From Streptomyces armeniacus (GTDB lineage Bacteria > Actinomycetota > Actinomycetes > Streptomycetales > Streptomycetaceae), in assembly GCF_003355155.1 (NCBI RefSeq), contig NZ_CP031320.1, forward strand, positions 2,639,844-2,703,843: a DNA stretch of 64,000 bases. Direction: 5' to 3'. The notes beneath the pieces were generated by a model that worked only from the letters and a program-made list of their open reading frames with translations, was not told where the DNA came from and ran no database searches. The translations under genes and the position numbers were made by a program. Of the stretch, positions 46,523 through 56,257 are shown piece by piece. Positions within the stretch are counted from its first letter, which is position 1; the number at the start of each line of letters is the position of its first letter.

Positions 46523-47695
46523 GTGACTGACTCAACGCGGGGGGTTCCGTCGCCGGGTGCCGGCTTCAGGAGCACTCCCGAACGGCGCCCCGCCATGCCG
46601 GGGCACGCCTCCCAGCGAAGCGAGGCGGGCGTTCCCGCGCGCCTGGACGGCGACTTGGCGGACGCGTCGCAGACTCGGCCCATGCCCATCGTGCCCGACC
46701 CGCCGGACCGGGGTGACCCCGGCAGCAGCGACGACGCAGGACGCGACGGACCCCGGGACCGTGCGGGACCATCCGGCCAGTCCGGTCCGTCCGGCCGGCC
46801 CGCGACTCCGCCGCCGGGCCGCCGGGCCCGTGCCGGCGGCCCGGACCAGGGGAAGGACCAGGACAAGGGCAGGGGAGGCAAGCGCGCGGGACGCGACCTG
46901 CGGGCGGCGATAGGGGTCGGCCTCGGCCTCGGCGCCGTCATCATCGCCTCCCTCTTCGTCTACAAGCCGGTGTTCCTCGGCGTGATCGTCGCCGCGGTCG
47001 GCGTCGGCCTCTGGGAGCTGACGACCCGGCTCGCCGAACGCAAGGAGATCCGCGTCCCGCTGGTGCCGCTGGTCGTCGGCGGTGCCGCGATGGTCGTCGC
47101 GGGCTACGCGCGGGGTGCGGAGGGCGCGTGGGTGGCGATGGCCCTCACGGCGCTCGCGGTGCTGGTCTGGCGCATGACCGAATCGTCCGAGGAGTATCTG
47201 CGGGACGTGACGGCGGGCGTCTTCGCGGCGTTCTACGTGCCGTTCCTGGCGACCTTCGTGGCCCTGATGCTGGCGGCGGACGACGGCGCGTGGCGCGTGC
47301 TGACGTTCCTGCTGCTGACGGTCGTCAGCGACACCGGCGCGTACGCGGTCGGCTGGCGCTTCGGCACGCACAAGCTCGCGCCCCGGATCAGTCCCGGCAA
47401 GACCCGTGAAGGGCTGCTCGGCGCGGTCGGCTTCGCGATGGCGGCGGGCGCGCTGTGCATGCACTTCCTGATCGACGACGGCGTCTGGTGGCAGGGGCTC
47501 GTGCTGGGCCTGGCGGTCGCGGTCAGCGCGACGCTCGGCGACCTGGGCGAGTCCATGATCAAACGGGACCTGGGCATCAAGGACATGGGCACGCTGCTGC
47601 CGGGCCACGGCGGGATCATGGACCGACTGGACTCGCTGCTGCCCACGGCCCCGGTCGCCTGGCTGCTCCTGGTGGTCTTCGTCGGCACGGGCTGA
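46523..47695 (+). CDS. cdsA: Phosphatidate cytidylyltransferase (CDP-diglyceride synthase)
   Basis: 390 residues. The first 125 are a polar Pro/Gly/Asp-rich extension; the rest has about eight membrane helices and the CTP-transferase signature [21 protein letters not shown] followed by IMDRLDS. It makes CDP-diacylglycerol for phospholipids. It starts 11 bases after frr. Methionines within the extension (for example before [10 protein letters not shown]) leave a shorter start possible. Confidence 0.95.
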   Translation: MTDSTRGVPSPGAGFRSTPERRPAMPGHASQRSEAGVPARLDGDLADASQTRPMPIVPDPPDRGDPGSSDDAGRDGPRDRAGPSGQSGPSGRPATPPPGRRARAGGPDQGKDQDKGRGGKRAGRDLRAAIGVGLGLGAVIIASLFVYKPVFLGVIVAAVGVGLWELTTRLAERKEIRVPLVPLVVGGAAMVVAGYARGAEGAWVAMALTALAVLVWRMTESSEEYLRDVTAGVFAAFYVPFLATFVALMLAADDGAWRVLTFLLLTVVSDTGAYAVGWRFGTHKLAPRISPGKTREGLLGAVGFAMAAGALCMHFLIDDGVWWQGLVLGLAVAVSATLGDLGESMIKRDLGIKDMGTLLPGHGGIMDRLDSLLPTAPVAWLLLVVFVGTG

Positions 47696-47739
47696 GAGCG
47701 CTCGCCCGCACCGGGCGCGCAGGCGCGCAAGGCGGTACG

Positions 47740-47772
47740 CGGGGGCCCGTACGCACGCGGTACGGGTCCCCG
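47740..47772 (+). terminator. Terminator-like hairpin between cdsA and rlmN
   Basis: 13-bp stem CGGGGGCCCGTAC / GTACGGGTCCCCG with one G-T pair and a 7-base loop, 45 bases after cdsA. Confidence 0.65.
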
Positions 47773-47799
47773 CCGCGCGTCTGCGACACTGGGGAGGTT

Positions 47800-48936
47800 A
47801 TGCCTGCACCCGGAGAACTGACTTTCGCCGCCCCTCGCGGCGCCGCCAAGCCGCCCCGGCACCTCGCCGACCTCGCCCCCGCGGAGCGCCGCGAGGCGGT
47901 GGCCGCGCTCGGTGAGAAGCCGTTCCGCGCCAAGCAGCTGTCGCAGCACTACTTCGCGCGCTACGCCCACGACCCCGCGCAGTGGACGGACATCCCCGCT
48001 GCCGCTCGCGAGAAGCTGGCGGCGGAGCTGCTGCCGGAGCTCATGACGGTGCTGCGGCACATCAGCTGCGACGACGACACGACCCGCAAGACGCTCTGGA
48101 AGCTGCACGACGGGACGCTCGTCGAGTCCGTGCTGATGCGCTATCCGGACCGGGTCACGATGTGCGTCAGCTCGCAGGCGGGCTGCGGCATGAACTGCCC
48201 GTTCTGTGCCACGGGCCAGGCAGGGCTGGACCGGAACCTGTCCACCGCCGAGATCGTGCACCAGATCGTGGACGGCATGCGCGCGCTGCGCGACGGGGAG
48301 GTGCCAGGGGGTACCTCCCAGGCCGGAGGCTCTGGGGGCGGGCAGGCGCGCCTGTCCAACATCGTCTTCATGGGCATGGGCGAGCCCCTGGCGAACTACA
48401 ACCGCGTCGTCGGCGCCATCCGCCGGCTGACCGACCCCGAGCCGGACGGGCTGGGCATCTCCCAGCGCGGCATCACCGTGTCGACCGTCGGCCTCGTCCC
48501 GGCCATGCTCCGCTTCGCGGACGAGGGCCTCAGCTGCCGGCTCGCCGTGTCCCTGCACGCGCCCGACGACGAACTCCGGGACACGCTCGTACCGGTGAAC
48601 ACCCGCTGGAAGGTACGGGAGGTGCTGGACGCCGCGTGGGAGTACGCCGAGCGCTCCGGCCGCCGTGTCTCCATCGAGTACGCGCTGATCAGGGACATCA
48701 ACGACCAGGCGTGGCGGGCCGATCTCCTCGGCCGGCTGCTCAAGGGCAAGCGGGTGCACGTCAACCTCATCCCGCTCAACCCCACCCCCGGCTCGAAGTG
48801 GACCGCGTCCCGCCCGGAGGACGAGCGGGAGTTCGTACGGGCGCTGGAGGCGCACCGCGTGCCGGTGACCGTACGGGACACCCGCGGGCAGGAGATCGAC
48901 GGCGCCTGCGGGCAGCTGGCGGCGACGGAGCGCTGA
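47800..48936 (+). CDS. rlmN: Dual-specificity rRNA/tRNA methyltransferase RlmN
   Basis: 378 residues, radical-SAM enzyme making 2-methyladenosine at A2503 of 23S rRNA and A37 of tRNAs. Iron-sulfur cysteines C129, C133 and C136 (CGMNCPFC), then [55 protein letters not shown] and the methyl-carrier cysteine in IDGACGQL. Start ATG is preceded by GGGGAGG. Between RALRDGE and [12 protein letters not shown] there is a roughly 12-residue insert ([14 protein letters not shown]) that coincides with a hairpin repeat (see 48304-48340). The insert falls in a loop and should not break the barrel. Confidence 0.95.
   Translation: MPAPGELTFAAPRGAAKPPRHLADLAPAERREAVAALGEKPFRAKQLSQHYFARYAHDPAQWTDIPAAAREKLAAELLPELMTVLRHISCDDDTTRKTLWKLHDGTLVESVLMRYPDRVTMCVSSQAGCGMNCPFCATGQAGLDRNLSTAEIVHQIVDGMRALRDGEVPGGTSQAGGSGGGQARLSNIVFMGMGEPLANYNRVVGAIRRLTDPEPDGLGISQRGITVSTVGLVPAMLRFADEGLSCRLAVSLHAPDDELRDTLVPVNTRWKVREVLDAAWEYAERSGRRVSIEYALIRDINDQAWRADLLGRLLKGKRVHVNLIPLNPTPGSKWTASRPEDEREFVRALEAHRVPVTVRDTRGQEIDGACGQLAATER
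48304..48340. repeat. Streptomyces-type hairpin repeat inserted within rlmN
   Basis: CCAGGGGGTACCTCCCAGG is followed by GCCGGAGGCTCTGGGGG; CTCCCAG-GCC pairs with GGC-(T)-CTGGGGG around a GGA loop (48315-48338). It looks like the GGGGGTACCTCCCAG...CTGGGGG palindromic repeats I know from Streptomyces intergenic regions, here translated in frame. Confidence 0.6.
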
Positions 48937-48984
48937 CCGGGGGCTCCCGAACGCGGGCTGGTAGTGTTCGAAAGAACGTCCACA

Positions 48985-49073
48985 CCGACAGGGGAGCGCG
49001 AGCAGCGCTGAGAGTGCGGCAGCAGCCGCAGACCCTCGAACCTCGCCCAGGTCATGCTGGGTAGGAAGTTCGG
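48985..49073 (+). promoter_or_regulatory. TPP riboswitch (THI element)
   Basis: Core landmarks in order: CAGGGGAGC (48989-48997), GCTGAGAG (49007-49014), a variable helix (TGCGGCAGCAGCCGCA), GACCCTCGAACC (49031-49042) and CATGCTGGGTAGGAAG (49053-49068). CCGA (48985) and TCGG (49070) can close P1. It stands 55 bases before the thiamine-type ABC transporter start. Thiamine pyrophosphate binding would repress this operon. Confidence 0.93.
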
Positions 49074-49127
49074 CGAAACTCTTGTGCTGCCCGCGTGCGC
49101 CTGCGCACCCGTACCGAGGGCAGCTGC

Positions 49128-50201
49128 ATGAGACACACCGTGACCACCGGCCTCGCCGTCGCGCTGGGCGCCTCACTGCTCGCCGGGTGCGGATCGGGGG
49201 GTTCCGCCGAGGACGGCAAGGGGTCGAAGACCGTCACGCTCGTCACGCACGACTCGTTCGCGGCGTCGAAGAAGGTGCTCAACGAGTTCACCGAGCGCAC
49301 CGGTTACAAGGTGCGGGTCCTGCGCGGCGGCGACGCAGGCTCCGCCGTCAACCAGGCCGTCCTCAACAAGGACAACCCGCAGGGCGACGTCTTCTTCGGC
49401 GTCGACAACACCCTGCTCTCGCGCGCCCTCGACAACGGCGTCTTCACCCCGTACGAGGCGAAGGGCCTGGACAAGGTCCCCGCGCGGCTCCGGGCGGACC
49501 CGGAGAAGCACCGCGTCACGCCCGTCGACACCGGCGACATCTGCGTCAACTACGACCGGGACTACTTCTCCCGCGAGAAGCTCGACCCGCCCCGCACCCT
49601 CGACGACCTGACGAAGCCCGCCTACAAGGACCTCCTGGTCACGCAGAACGCCGCCACCTCCTCGCCCGGCCTCGGCTTCCTGCTCGCCACCATCGAGAAG
49701 TACGGCAAGGACGAGTGGCAGGGCTACTGGAAGAAGCTCCGCGCCAACGGCGTCGAGGTCGTCGATGGCTGGGAGCAGGCGTACAACGACCGCTTCAGCG
49801 GCTCGGCCGCCGGAAAGGGCAAGGGCGACCGGCCGCTCGTCGTCTCGTACGCGTCCAGCCCGCCCGTCGAGGTGCTCGGCAAGAAGCCGCAGCCGGAGCA
49901 GGCGCCGACGGGCGTCGCCGAGGAGACGTGCTTCCGGCAGACGGAGTTCGCCGGGCTGCTGTCGGGCGCCGGGAACGAGAAGGGTGGCAAGGCGCTGCTG
50001 GACTTCCTGCTCAGCAGGGCGTTCCAGGAGGACCTGCCGCTGCAGATGTTCGTGAATCCGGCGCGTGCGGACGCGAAGCTGCCCGAGCTGTTCACCCGGT
50101 ACGGCGTGACCGTGGACGATCCGGCGACGATGGCGCCGGAGAAGATCGGCGAGGGCAGGGAGCAGTGGGTGAAGTCGTGGACCTCACTCGTACTGAAGTG
50201 A
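49128..50201 (+). CDS. thiB: Thiamine ABC transporter substrate-binding lipoprotein
   Basis: 357 residues. A lipobox signal peptide (LAVALGASLLAGC, Cys at about 22) is followed by a class-D-type binding protein: VTLVTHDSFAASKKVLNEFTERTG, GGDAGSAVNQAVLNKDNPQGDVFFGVDNTLLSRAL, TPVDTGDICVNYDRDYF and TSSPGLGFLLATIEKYG, the ThiB pattern. The TPP riboswitch directly upstream supports the substrate. ATG at 49128 follows GAGGG; the longer frame from 49095 would bury the signal peptide. Confidence 0.92.
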   Translation: MRHTVTTGLAVALGASLLAGCGSGGSAEDGKGSKTVTLVTHDSFAASKKVLNEFTERTGYKVRVLRGGDAGSAVNQAVLNKDNPQGDVFFGVDNTLLSRALDNGVFTPYEAKGLDKVPARLRADPEKHRVTPVDTGDICVNYDRDYFSREKLDPPRTLDDLTKPAYKDLLVTQNAATSSPGLGFLLATIEKYGKDEWQGYWKKLRANGVEVVDGWEQAYNDRFSGSAAGKGKGDRPLVVSYASSPPVEVLGKKPQPEQAPTGVAEETCFRQTEFAGLLSGAGNEKGGKALLDFLLSRAFQEDLPLQMFVNPARADAKLPELFTRYGVTVDDPATMAPEKIGEGREQWVKSWTSLVLK

Positions 50202-51879
50202 CCGCGCCGCCGCGGGAGTCCGCCCGTACGGACGGCCGCCGCGGCGCCGCCCTGCGGCTCGCGCTGATGGCCGTCCCCGCCGCCTTCTTCGCGCTGTTCT
50301 TCGGCTATCCCGTCGCCGCGATCGTCGGCCGCGGGCTGCGCGAGGGCGGGCGGTGGCAGCTGGGGCGGGCCGGCGAGGTGCTGTCCGATCCGGACGTGCT
50401 GCACGTGCTGTGGTTCACGGTCTGGCAGGCCGCCGCGTCGACCGGGCTGACGCTGCTGGTGGCGCTGCCGGGCGCGTACGTCTTCGCCCGTTTCGACTTC
50501 CCCGGCAAGCAGCTGCTGCGCGCGCTGGTGACGGTGCCGTTCGTGCTGCCGACGGTCGTCGTCGGGTCGGCGTTCCTCGCGCTGCTGGGCCGGGGCGGCG
50601 CGTTGGACGAGGCGTTCGGGCTGCGGCTGGACACCTCGGTGTGGGCGATCCTGCTGGCGCACGTGTTCTTCAACTACGCCGTGGTCGTACGGACCGTGGG
50701 CGGCCTCTGGTCGCAGCTCGACCCGCGCCAGGAGGAGGCCGCGCGGGTCCTCGGCGCGAGCCGCTTCGCCGCCTGGCGGAAGGTGACGCTGCGGGCTCTG
50801 GCGCCCTCGCTCGCGGCGGCGGCGCTGATGGTCTTCCTGTTCACGTTCACGTCGTTCGGCGTCGTCCAGGTGCTCGGCGGGCCGCGCTACGCGACGCTGG
50901 AGGTCGAGATCTACCGGCAGACGGCGGGCCTGCTCGACCTGCCGACCGCCGCCGTGCTGACGCTGCTCCAGTTCGCCGCCGTCGCCGTCCTGCTCGCCGT
51001 GCACGCGTGGTCCGTACGCCGCCGGGAGTCGGCGCTCGGCCTGGTGGACGCCCGGCACACCGCACGCCGCCCGGAGGGCGCGGGGCAGTGGGCGCTGCTC
51101 TGGTCCGTGCTCGCCGTCATCGCGGTGCTGCTGGTGACCCCGCTGGCCGTCCTCGTCGAACGCTCCCTGCGCACCTCCGACGGCGGCTACGGGCTGGCGT
51201 TCTACCGCGCCCTGAACACCCTGGACGAGAACGGCACCTTCCTGGTGCCGCCCGCCGAGGCGATCGGCAACTCCCTCGCGTACGCCGCCGCCGCGACGCT
51301 CATCGCGCTCCTCGTCGGCGGCCTCGCCGCCGCCGCGCTCACCCGCCGGGCCGGCCGCCTCGTGCGCGGCTTCGACGCGCTGCTGATGCTGCCGCTGGGC
51401 ACCTCCGCCGTGACCGTCGGTTTCGGCTTCCTCATCGCACTGGACGAGCCGCCGCTCGACCTCCGTTCGTCGTGGATTCTGGTGCCGCTGGCGCAGGCGC
51501 TGGTCGGAGTGCCGTTCGTGCTCCGTACGATGCTGCCCGTCCTGCGCGCCGTGGACGTACGCCTCCGGGAGGCCGCCGCAGTGCTCGGCGCGTCGCCGCT
51601 GCGGGCGTGGCGTACGGTCGAACTGCCGCTGGTGCGCCGCGCGTTGCTGGTCGCGTCGGGTTTCGCGTTCGCCGTGTCGCTCGGCGAGTTCGGCGCGACG
51701 ATCTTCATCGCGCGCCCGGACAGCCCCACCCTGCCCGTCGCCGTCTCCCGCTTCCTGGGCCGCGCCGGCGAGCTCAACTACGGGCAGGCGATGGCCCTGA
51801 GCACGATCCTGATGCTGGTGTGCGCGGTGACGCTGCTCGCACTGGAACGCGTACGCGCCGGCCGTGCGGGGGAGTTCTG

Positions 51880-51880
<1 letters not shown>
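50198..51880 (+). CDS. thiP: Thiamine ABC transporter permease, fused two-domain
   Basis: 560 residues with about twelve helices in two homologous halves, each with an EAA loop: EEAARVLGASRFAAWRKVTL and REAAAVLGASPLRAWRTVEL. This tandem layout is that of ThiP and FbpB permeases. GTG at 50198 overlaps the thiB stop (GTGA); a GTG at 50177 is possible. Overlaps thiQ by one base (TGATG). Confidence 0.9.
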
Positions 51881-52920
<1,040 letters not shown>

Positions 52921-52929
52921 CGGCGGCCG

Positions 52930-54099
52930 TCAGGCCGTCCGCAGCCGCTCCAGCGTCTCGGGTACCTCGTCCACCGAGTCCACGAGGGCGATACGGGACG
53001 CCATCGGGCGGCCCTCCGCGAGCGAGCACAGCAGCGGCCAGGCGGGCAGCGTACGCGTCCAGTGCTCCTTGTCGACGAGCACCATCGGGGTCGGCTCGCC
53101 GCGCGACTGGTAGTAGTTGGGCGTCGCGTTGTCGAAGATCTCCTGCAGCGTGCCCGCGGCGCCCGGCAGGAAGACGACCCCGGCGTTGGAGCGGGCGAGC
53201 AGGCCGTCCTCGCGTACGGCGTTCACGAAGTACTTGGCGATGTGCGACGCGAAGGCGTTGGGCGGCTCGTGGCCGTAGAACCAGGTCGGTATGCCCACCG
53301 AGGGCCCGCCGCCCGGCCACCCCTCGCGCACCGCGAACGCGGCCCGCGCCCAGGCGCCCACGGACGGGGTGAACGACGGGTCGGCCGCGAGGATTTCGAG
53401 CGCCTTGCCGAGCATGCCGTCCTCGAACGGAGCGGCGTACGCGCCCAGGTTCGCCGCCTCCATGGCGCCCGGACCGCCGCCCGTGGCGACGGTCAGCCCG
53501 GCGCGCGCCAGCGTACGGCCGAGGCGGGCGGCGCCCGCGAACGCGTCGGAGCCGCGCTTCAGCGCGTGGCCGCCCATCACACCCACCACCCGCTGCCCGG
53601 CGAGGAGTTCGTCGAGGGCGTCGGAGATGGCGTCGTCGTGGATGGCCCGCAGCATGGAGCTGAAGATGTCGCCGTCGGTCCCGGTGCGCTGGAACCACGC
53701 GTACGCGCGGGCGTCCGGCGTGTGCTCGTAGCCGTCGGCCAGGTTCTCGAACAGCTCGGCCGCGTCGTACAGCAGCCCGCGGTACGGGTCGAACGGCAGG
53801 TCCGGCACCGGCGGGAAGACGAGTGCCCCGCCGGCCCGCGCCGCAGCGGCGGCCTCCGGCCGCATCGGACAGCCGAGGAAGACGGCGCCGTCGGTGTCCA
53901 CGGGCGCCAGCGCGTCCGTACGTTCGCGCAGATCGACGGATTGCACGCGCCAGCCCGCCAGCGAACCGGTGTCCGCGACCACCTGGTCGAACTCTTCGAG
54001 GGTCTCGATCTCCCGGTCCCCGGCGGCCTGTTGAGGTGTGCCGAGCGTGCCGTGCGGGTCGTACGTGTCGGGGGCGCCGGAGGCGTCGTGAGGCAGCAT
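52930..54099 (-). CDS. LOG family protein (Rossmann, lysine-decarboxylase-like)
   Basis: 389 residues. The C-terminal 230 carry the LOG fold: VVGVMGGHALKRGSDAFAGAARLGRTLA, VATGGGPGAMEAANLGA and VFLPGAAGTLQEIFDN. The catalytic signature is PGAAGTLQE instead of the usual PGGxGTxxE, so phosphoribohydrolase activity on nucleoside monophosphates is uncertain. The N-terminal 150 residues (DREIETLEEFDQVVADTGSLAGWRVQSVDL) are an extension seen in large actinomycete members. It ends 9 bases from thiQ, convergently. Confidence 0.82.
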   Translation of the reverse strand: MLPHDASGAPDTYDPHGTLGTPQQAAGDREIETLEEFDQVVADTGSLAGWRVQSVDLRERTDALAPVDTDGAVFLGCPMRPEAAAAARAGGALVFPPVPDLPFDPYRGLLYDAAELFENLADGYEHTPDARAYAWFQRTGTDGDIFSSMLRAIHDDAISDALDELLAGQRVVGVMGGHALKRGSDAFAGAARLGRTLARAGLTVATGGGPGAMEAANLGAYAAPFEDGMLGKALEILAADPSFTPSVGAWARAAFAVREGWPGGGPSVGIPTWFYGHEPPNAFASHIAKYFVNAVREDGLLARSNAGVVFLPGAAGTLQEIFDNATPNYYQSRGEPTPMVLVDKEHWTRTLPAWPLLCSLAEGRPMASRIALVDSVDEVPETLERLRTA

Positions 54100-54136
54100 C
54101 CGGTCAGCGTAGGCGAACGGGGCGCGGCGTCGGCCG

Positions 54137-55321
54137 TCAGCCGACGACCTGGTTCAGCGGCAGCGCCGCCAGCACGCCGACGCCCCAGGTCACCGGCGCC
54201 AGCACGGCCACCAGCACCGCCCCGCGCAGCGCCGCGGCCCCGCGCAGCAGCCTGCGCGGCGCGCCCAGCCGCAGCAGCGTCGCGGTCACGGGTGCGCGGT
54301 CGGCGCGGCACTCGGTGGCGGCCGTCAGGGCGCTCGCCGTGGCGCAGCACATGACGAGGGCCGCGCCCAGCGCCGTCAGCGGCCCGAACACCCGCGCGCC
54401 GCCTGCCGGTGCGGTGCCGTACAGCTCCGCCGCCGCCAGCGCGCCCGACGCCACCGCGCACAGCACGCCGAGCGGCCGCCCGACGCGTACGGCCTCCTCC
54501 TGCAGCACGCGTCCGGACAGCAGCCGCAGCGCGCCCGGACGGCCCAGGCTGATCAGCCGTCCGCACAGGTGCGTCAGCCCCGGTCCGGCCAGCACCAGGC
54601 CCAGCGCGGCGAGCAGCCAGCCGCCGATGACGGCGGGCGGGCTGCCGTCGAGGGTGCCGGGCAGCGGCAGCAGCCCCGACTCGTCGCCCTTCACGGGCGA
54701 GCCGTGCCGGGCGAGGGTCACGCTGGTGATGCCCGTCGCGGTCAGCGCCGCGCCCCAGGGCAGCCCGGACGGGGCGGCCGTACGCACGGGCCGGCCCGTA
54801 CGCGCCGTCCGCGCACCCCGCCGTACGGCGAGCGCGCTCGCCACGGCGGCCGCCGCCGGGGCCACGCAGAGCAGGGTGAGGACCGCGGCGGACGGCAGCG
54901 GCCGGTGCCCGTCGAGGACGTCGGCGGCGGCGCCGTCGAACGGCAACCCGCTGAAGCCGCCGCGCAGTTGCAGGAAGACGAGCAGCGCGAGCGCGCTCCC
55001 GAGGGCGCCGGTGACGGCGGCGGAGACCGCCGCCAGCAGCGGCAGCCGGGCCGGTCCCACTCCGGCCGCGTCCAGCGCGGACGGCTCCCGCGGACCCGTC
55101 TCCGTACGGGCGACGGCCGCCGCGAGCTGGGTCGCGGCGGCGAGCGGAACGAGGCACCACAGGAGGCGTACGAGCGCGTCGCCCGAGTAGTGCGGGTGCG
55201 CGACGCCGTAACTGAGCGCGCTGAGCAGCAGGAAGCCGACGCCGGCGGTCGCGCACGCCACGAGCAGCCGCCGCAGCAGCGTCAGGGGCCGCGCCCCGCG
55301 GACTAGACGGAGAGCGAGCAC
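54137..55321 (-). CDS. ABC transporter permease-like membrane protein
   Basis: About 394 residues with eight or more hydrophobic segments (LVACATAGVGFLLLSALSYGV, LVRLLWCLVPLAAATQLAAAV, PLLAAVSAAVTGALGSALALLVFLQL, TGITSVTL, WLLAALGLVLAGPG) and a final LAPVTWGVGVLAALPLNQVVG. It resembles the MacB/FtsX-type permeases of Streptomyces, heavily Ala/Arg-rich. The GTG at 55321 overlaps the ATPase gene by 19 bp and has GGAGG upstream; a GTG at 55261 is the alternative start. Substrate unknown. Confidence 0.7.
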   Translation of the reverse strand: MLALRLVRGARPLTLLRRLLVACATAGVGFLLLSALSYGVAHPHYSGDALVRLLWCLVPLAAATQLAAAVARTETGPREPSALDAAGVGPARLPLLAAVSAAVTGALGSALALLVFLQLRGGFSGLPFDGAAADVLDGHRPLPSAAVLTLLCVAPAAAAVASALAVRRGARTARTGRPVRTAAPSGLPWGAALTATGITSVTLARHGSPVKGDESGLLPLPGTLDGSPPAVIGGWLLAALGLVLAGPGLTHLCGRLISLGRPGALRLLSGRVLQEEAVRVGRPLGVLCAVASGALAAAELYGTAPAGGARVFGPLTALGAALVMCCATASALTAATECRADRAPVTATLLRLGAPRRLLRGAAALRGAVLVAVLAPVTWGVGVLAALPLNQVVG

Positions 55322-56055
55322 GCGGCGCTGCCCTCCGAGTCGGCGGCGGGGAGTGAGGTGGCCCGGCGGCCGTCGACGAGCGCGACGCACCGGTCGACGA
55401 GCGCCGCCCCCGTCGCGTCGTCCGTCGCCGTCGCAGCCGGGTCGGGCGAGGTGAGCACGACCGTGATGTCGTGCGAGCGCGCGGCGGTGGCCAGCGTACG
55501 GAGCGCCTGCAGCCGGTCGGCCTGGTGCAGCGGCGCGGTCGGCTCGTCGGCGAAGAGCACGGCGGGCCTGGTGGCCAGCGCCCGTGCGATCGCCACCCGC
55601 TGGCGCTGCGACTGCAGCAGGTCGGCGGGGCGCTTGCGGGCGCAGTCGCCGATGTCGAGCCGTTCGAGCCACTCGTGCGCGGCCGTACGGGCGGCGCGCT
55701 GCCGGGTGCCGTTCAGCAGCAGCGGCAGGGCGGCGTTCTCCCACGCGGTCAGTTCGGGCACGAGCTCCGGCTCGCTGCCGATCCAGCCGAAGCGGTCGCG
55801 GCGCAGCCGCTCCCGTGCGGGCCGGCCCATCGTGTGCAGCGGCACGCTGTTGAACCAGACCTCGCCCTCCGCCGGGAGCAGCCGCCCCGACAGGCAGCCC
55901 AGCAGCGTGGTCTTGCCGCTGCCGCGCGGGCCCGAGATGGACACGATCTCCCGTTCGCGGATTCCGAGGGTGACTCCCTGGAGCGCCGGGGAGCCGTCGT
56001 ACGCGTAGTGCAGTCCGCGTGCCCAGAGCACGTCGTCGTCCGGCGGGGCAGCCAT
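55303..56055 (-). CDS. ABC transporter ATP-binding protein with degenerate motifs
   Basis: 250 residues. Walker A GPRGSGKTT and Walker B AVLFADEPTAPL are present. The signature is LLQSQRQRVAIARAL instead of LSGGQ, and the switch histidine region reads VVLTSPDPA with no histidine. It belongs to the MacB/LolD-like exporter group but may hydrolyse ATP poorly. ATG at 56055 follows GGAGG by eight bases. Paired with the membrane protein downstream. Confidence 0.85.
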   Translation of the reverse strand: MAAPPDDDVLWARGLHYAYDGSPALQGVTLGIREREIVSISGPRGSGKTTLLGCLSGRLLPAEGEVWFNSVPLHTMGRPARERLRRDRFGWIGSEPELVPELTAWENAALPLLLNGTRQRAARTAAHEWLERLDIGDCARKRPADLLQSQRQRVAIARALATRPAVLFADEPTAPLHQADRLQALRTLATAARSHDITVVLTSPDPAATATDDATGAALVDRCVALVDGRRATSLPAADSEGSAACSLSV

Positions 56056-56185
56056 CGAAGGCACCTCCACTCACCTCTGCTCTGCTGGTCGCCATCCCCT
56101 GTCCGTGCGAACGACCGCCAGGGGTGATCGGTCACTGGCACCGTAGGGACAGCGTCGGCGAAGTGGAGCGGAGGCTCGGCGCGCG

Positions 56186-56229
56186 GGGCACGCAGGAACG
56201 TCCGGATGGACTCATCGTCCTGCGTGCCC
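56186..56229 (-). terminator. Terminator after the aminotransferase gene
   Basis: Perfect 12-bp stem GGGCACGCAGGA / TCCTGCGTGCCC with a 20-base loop that itself contains GTCC-GGAT-GGAC. It sits 28 bases past the aminotransferase stop. Confidence 0.75.
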
Positions 56230-56257
56230 GTGCGCCGGTGCGGCCGGCGGCCGGGCG

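Noticed and set aside
48304..48340. rlmN as a pseudogene because of the insert
   Set aside because: The insertion keeps the frame and all iron-sulfur and catalytic residues are intact.
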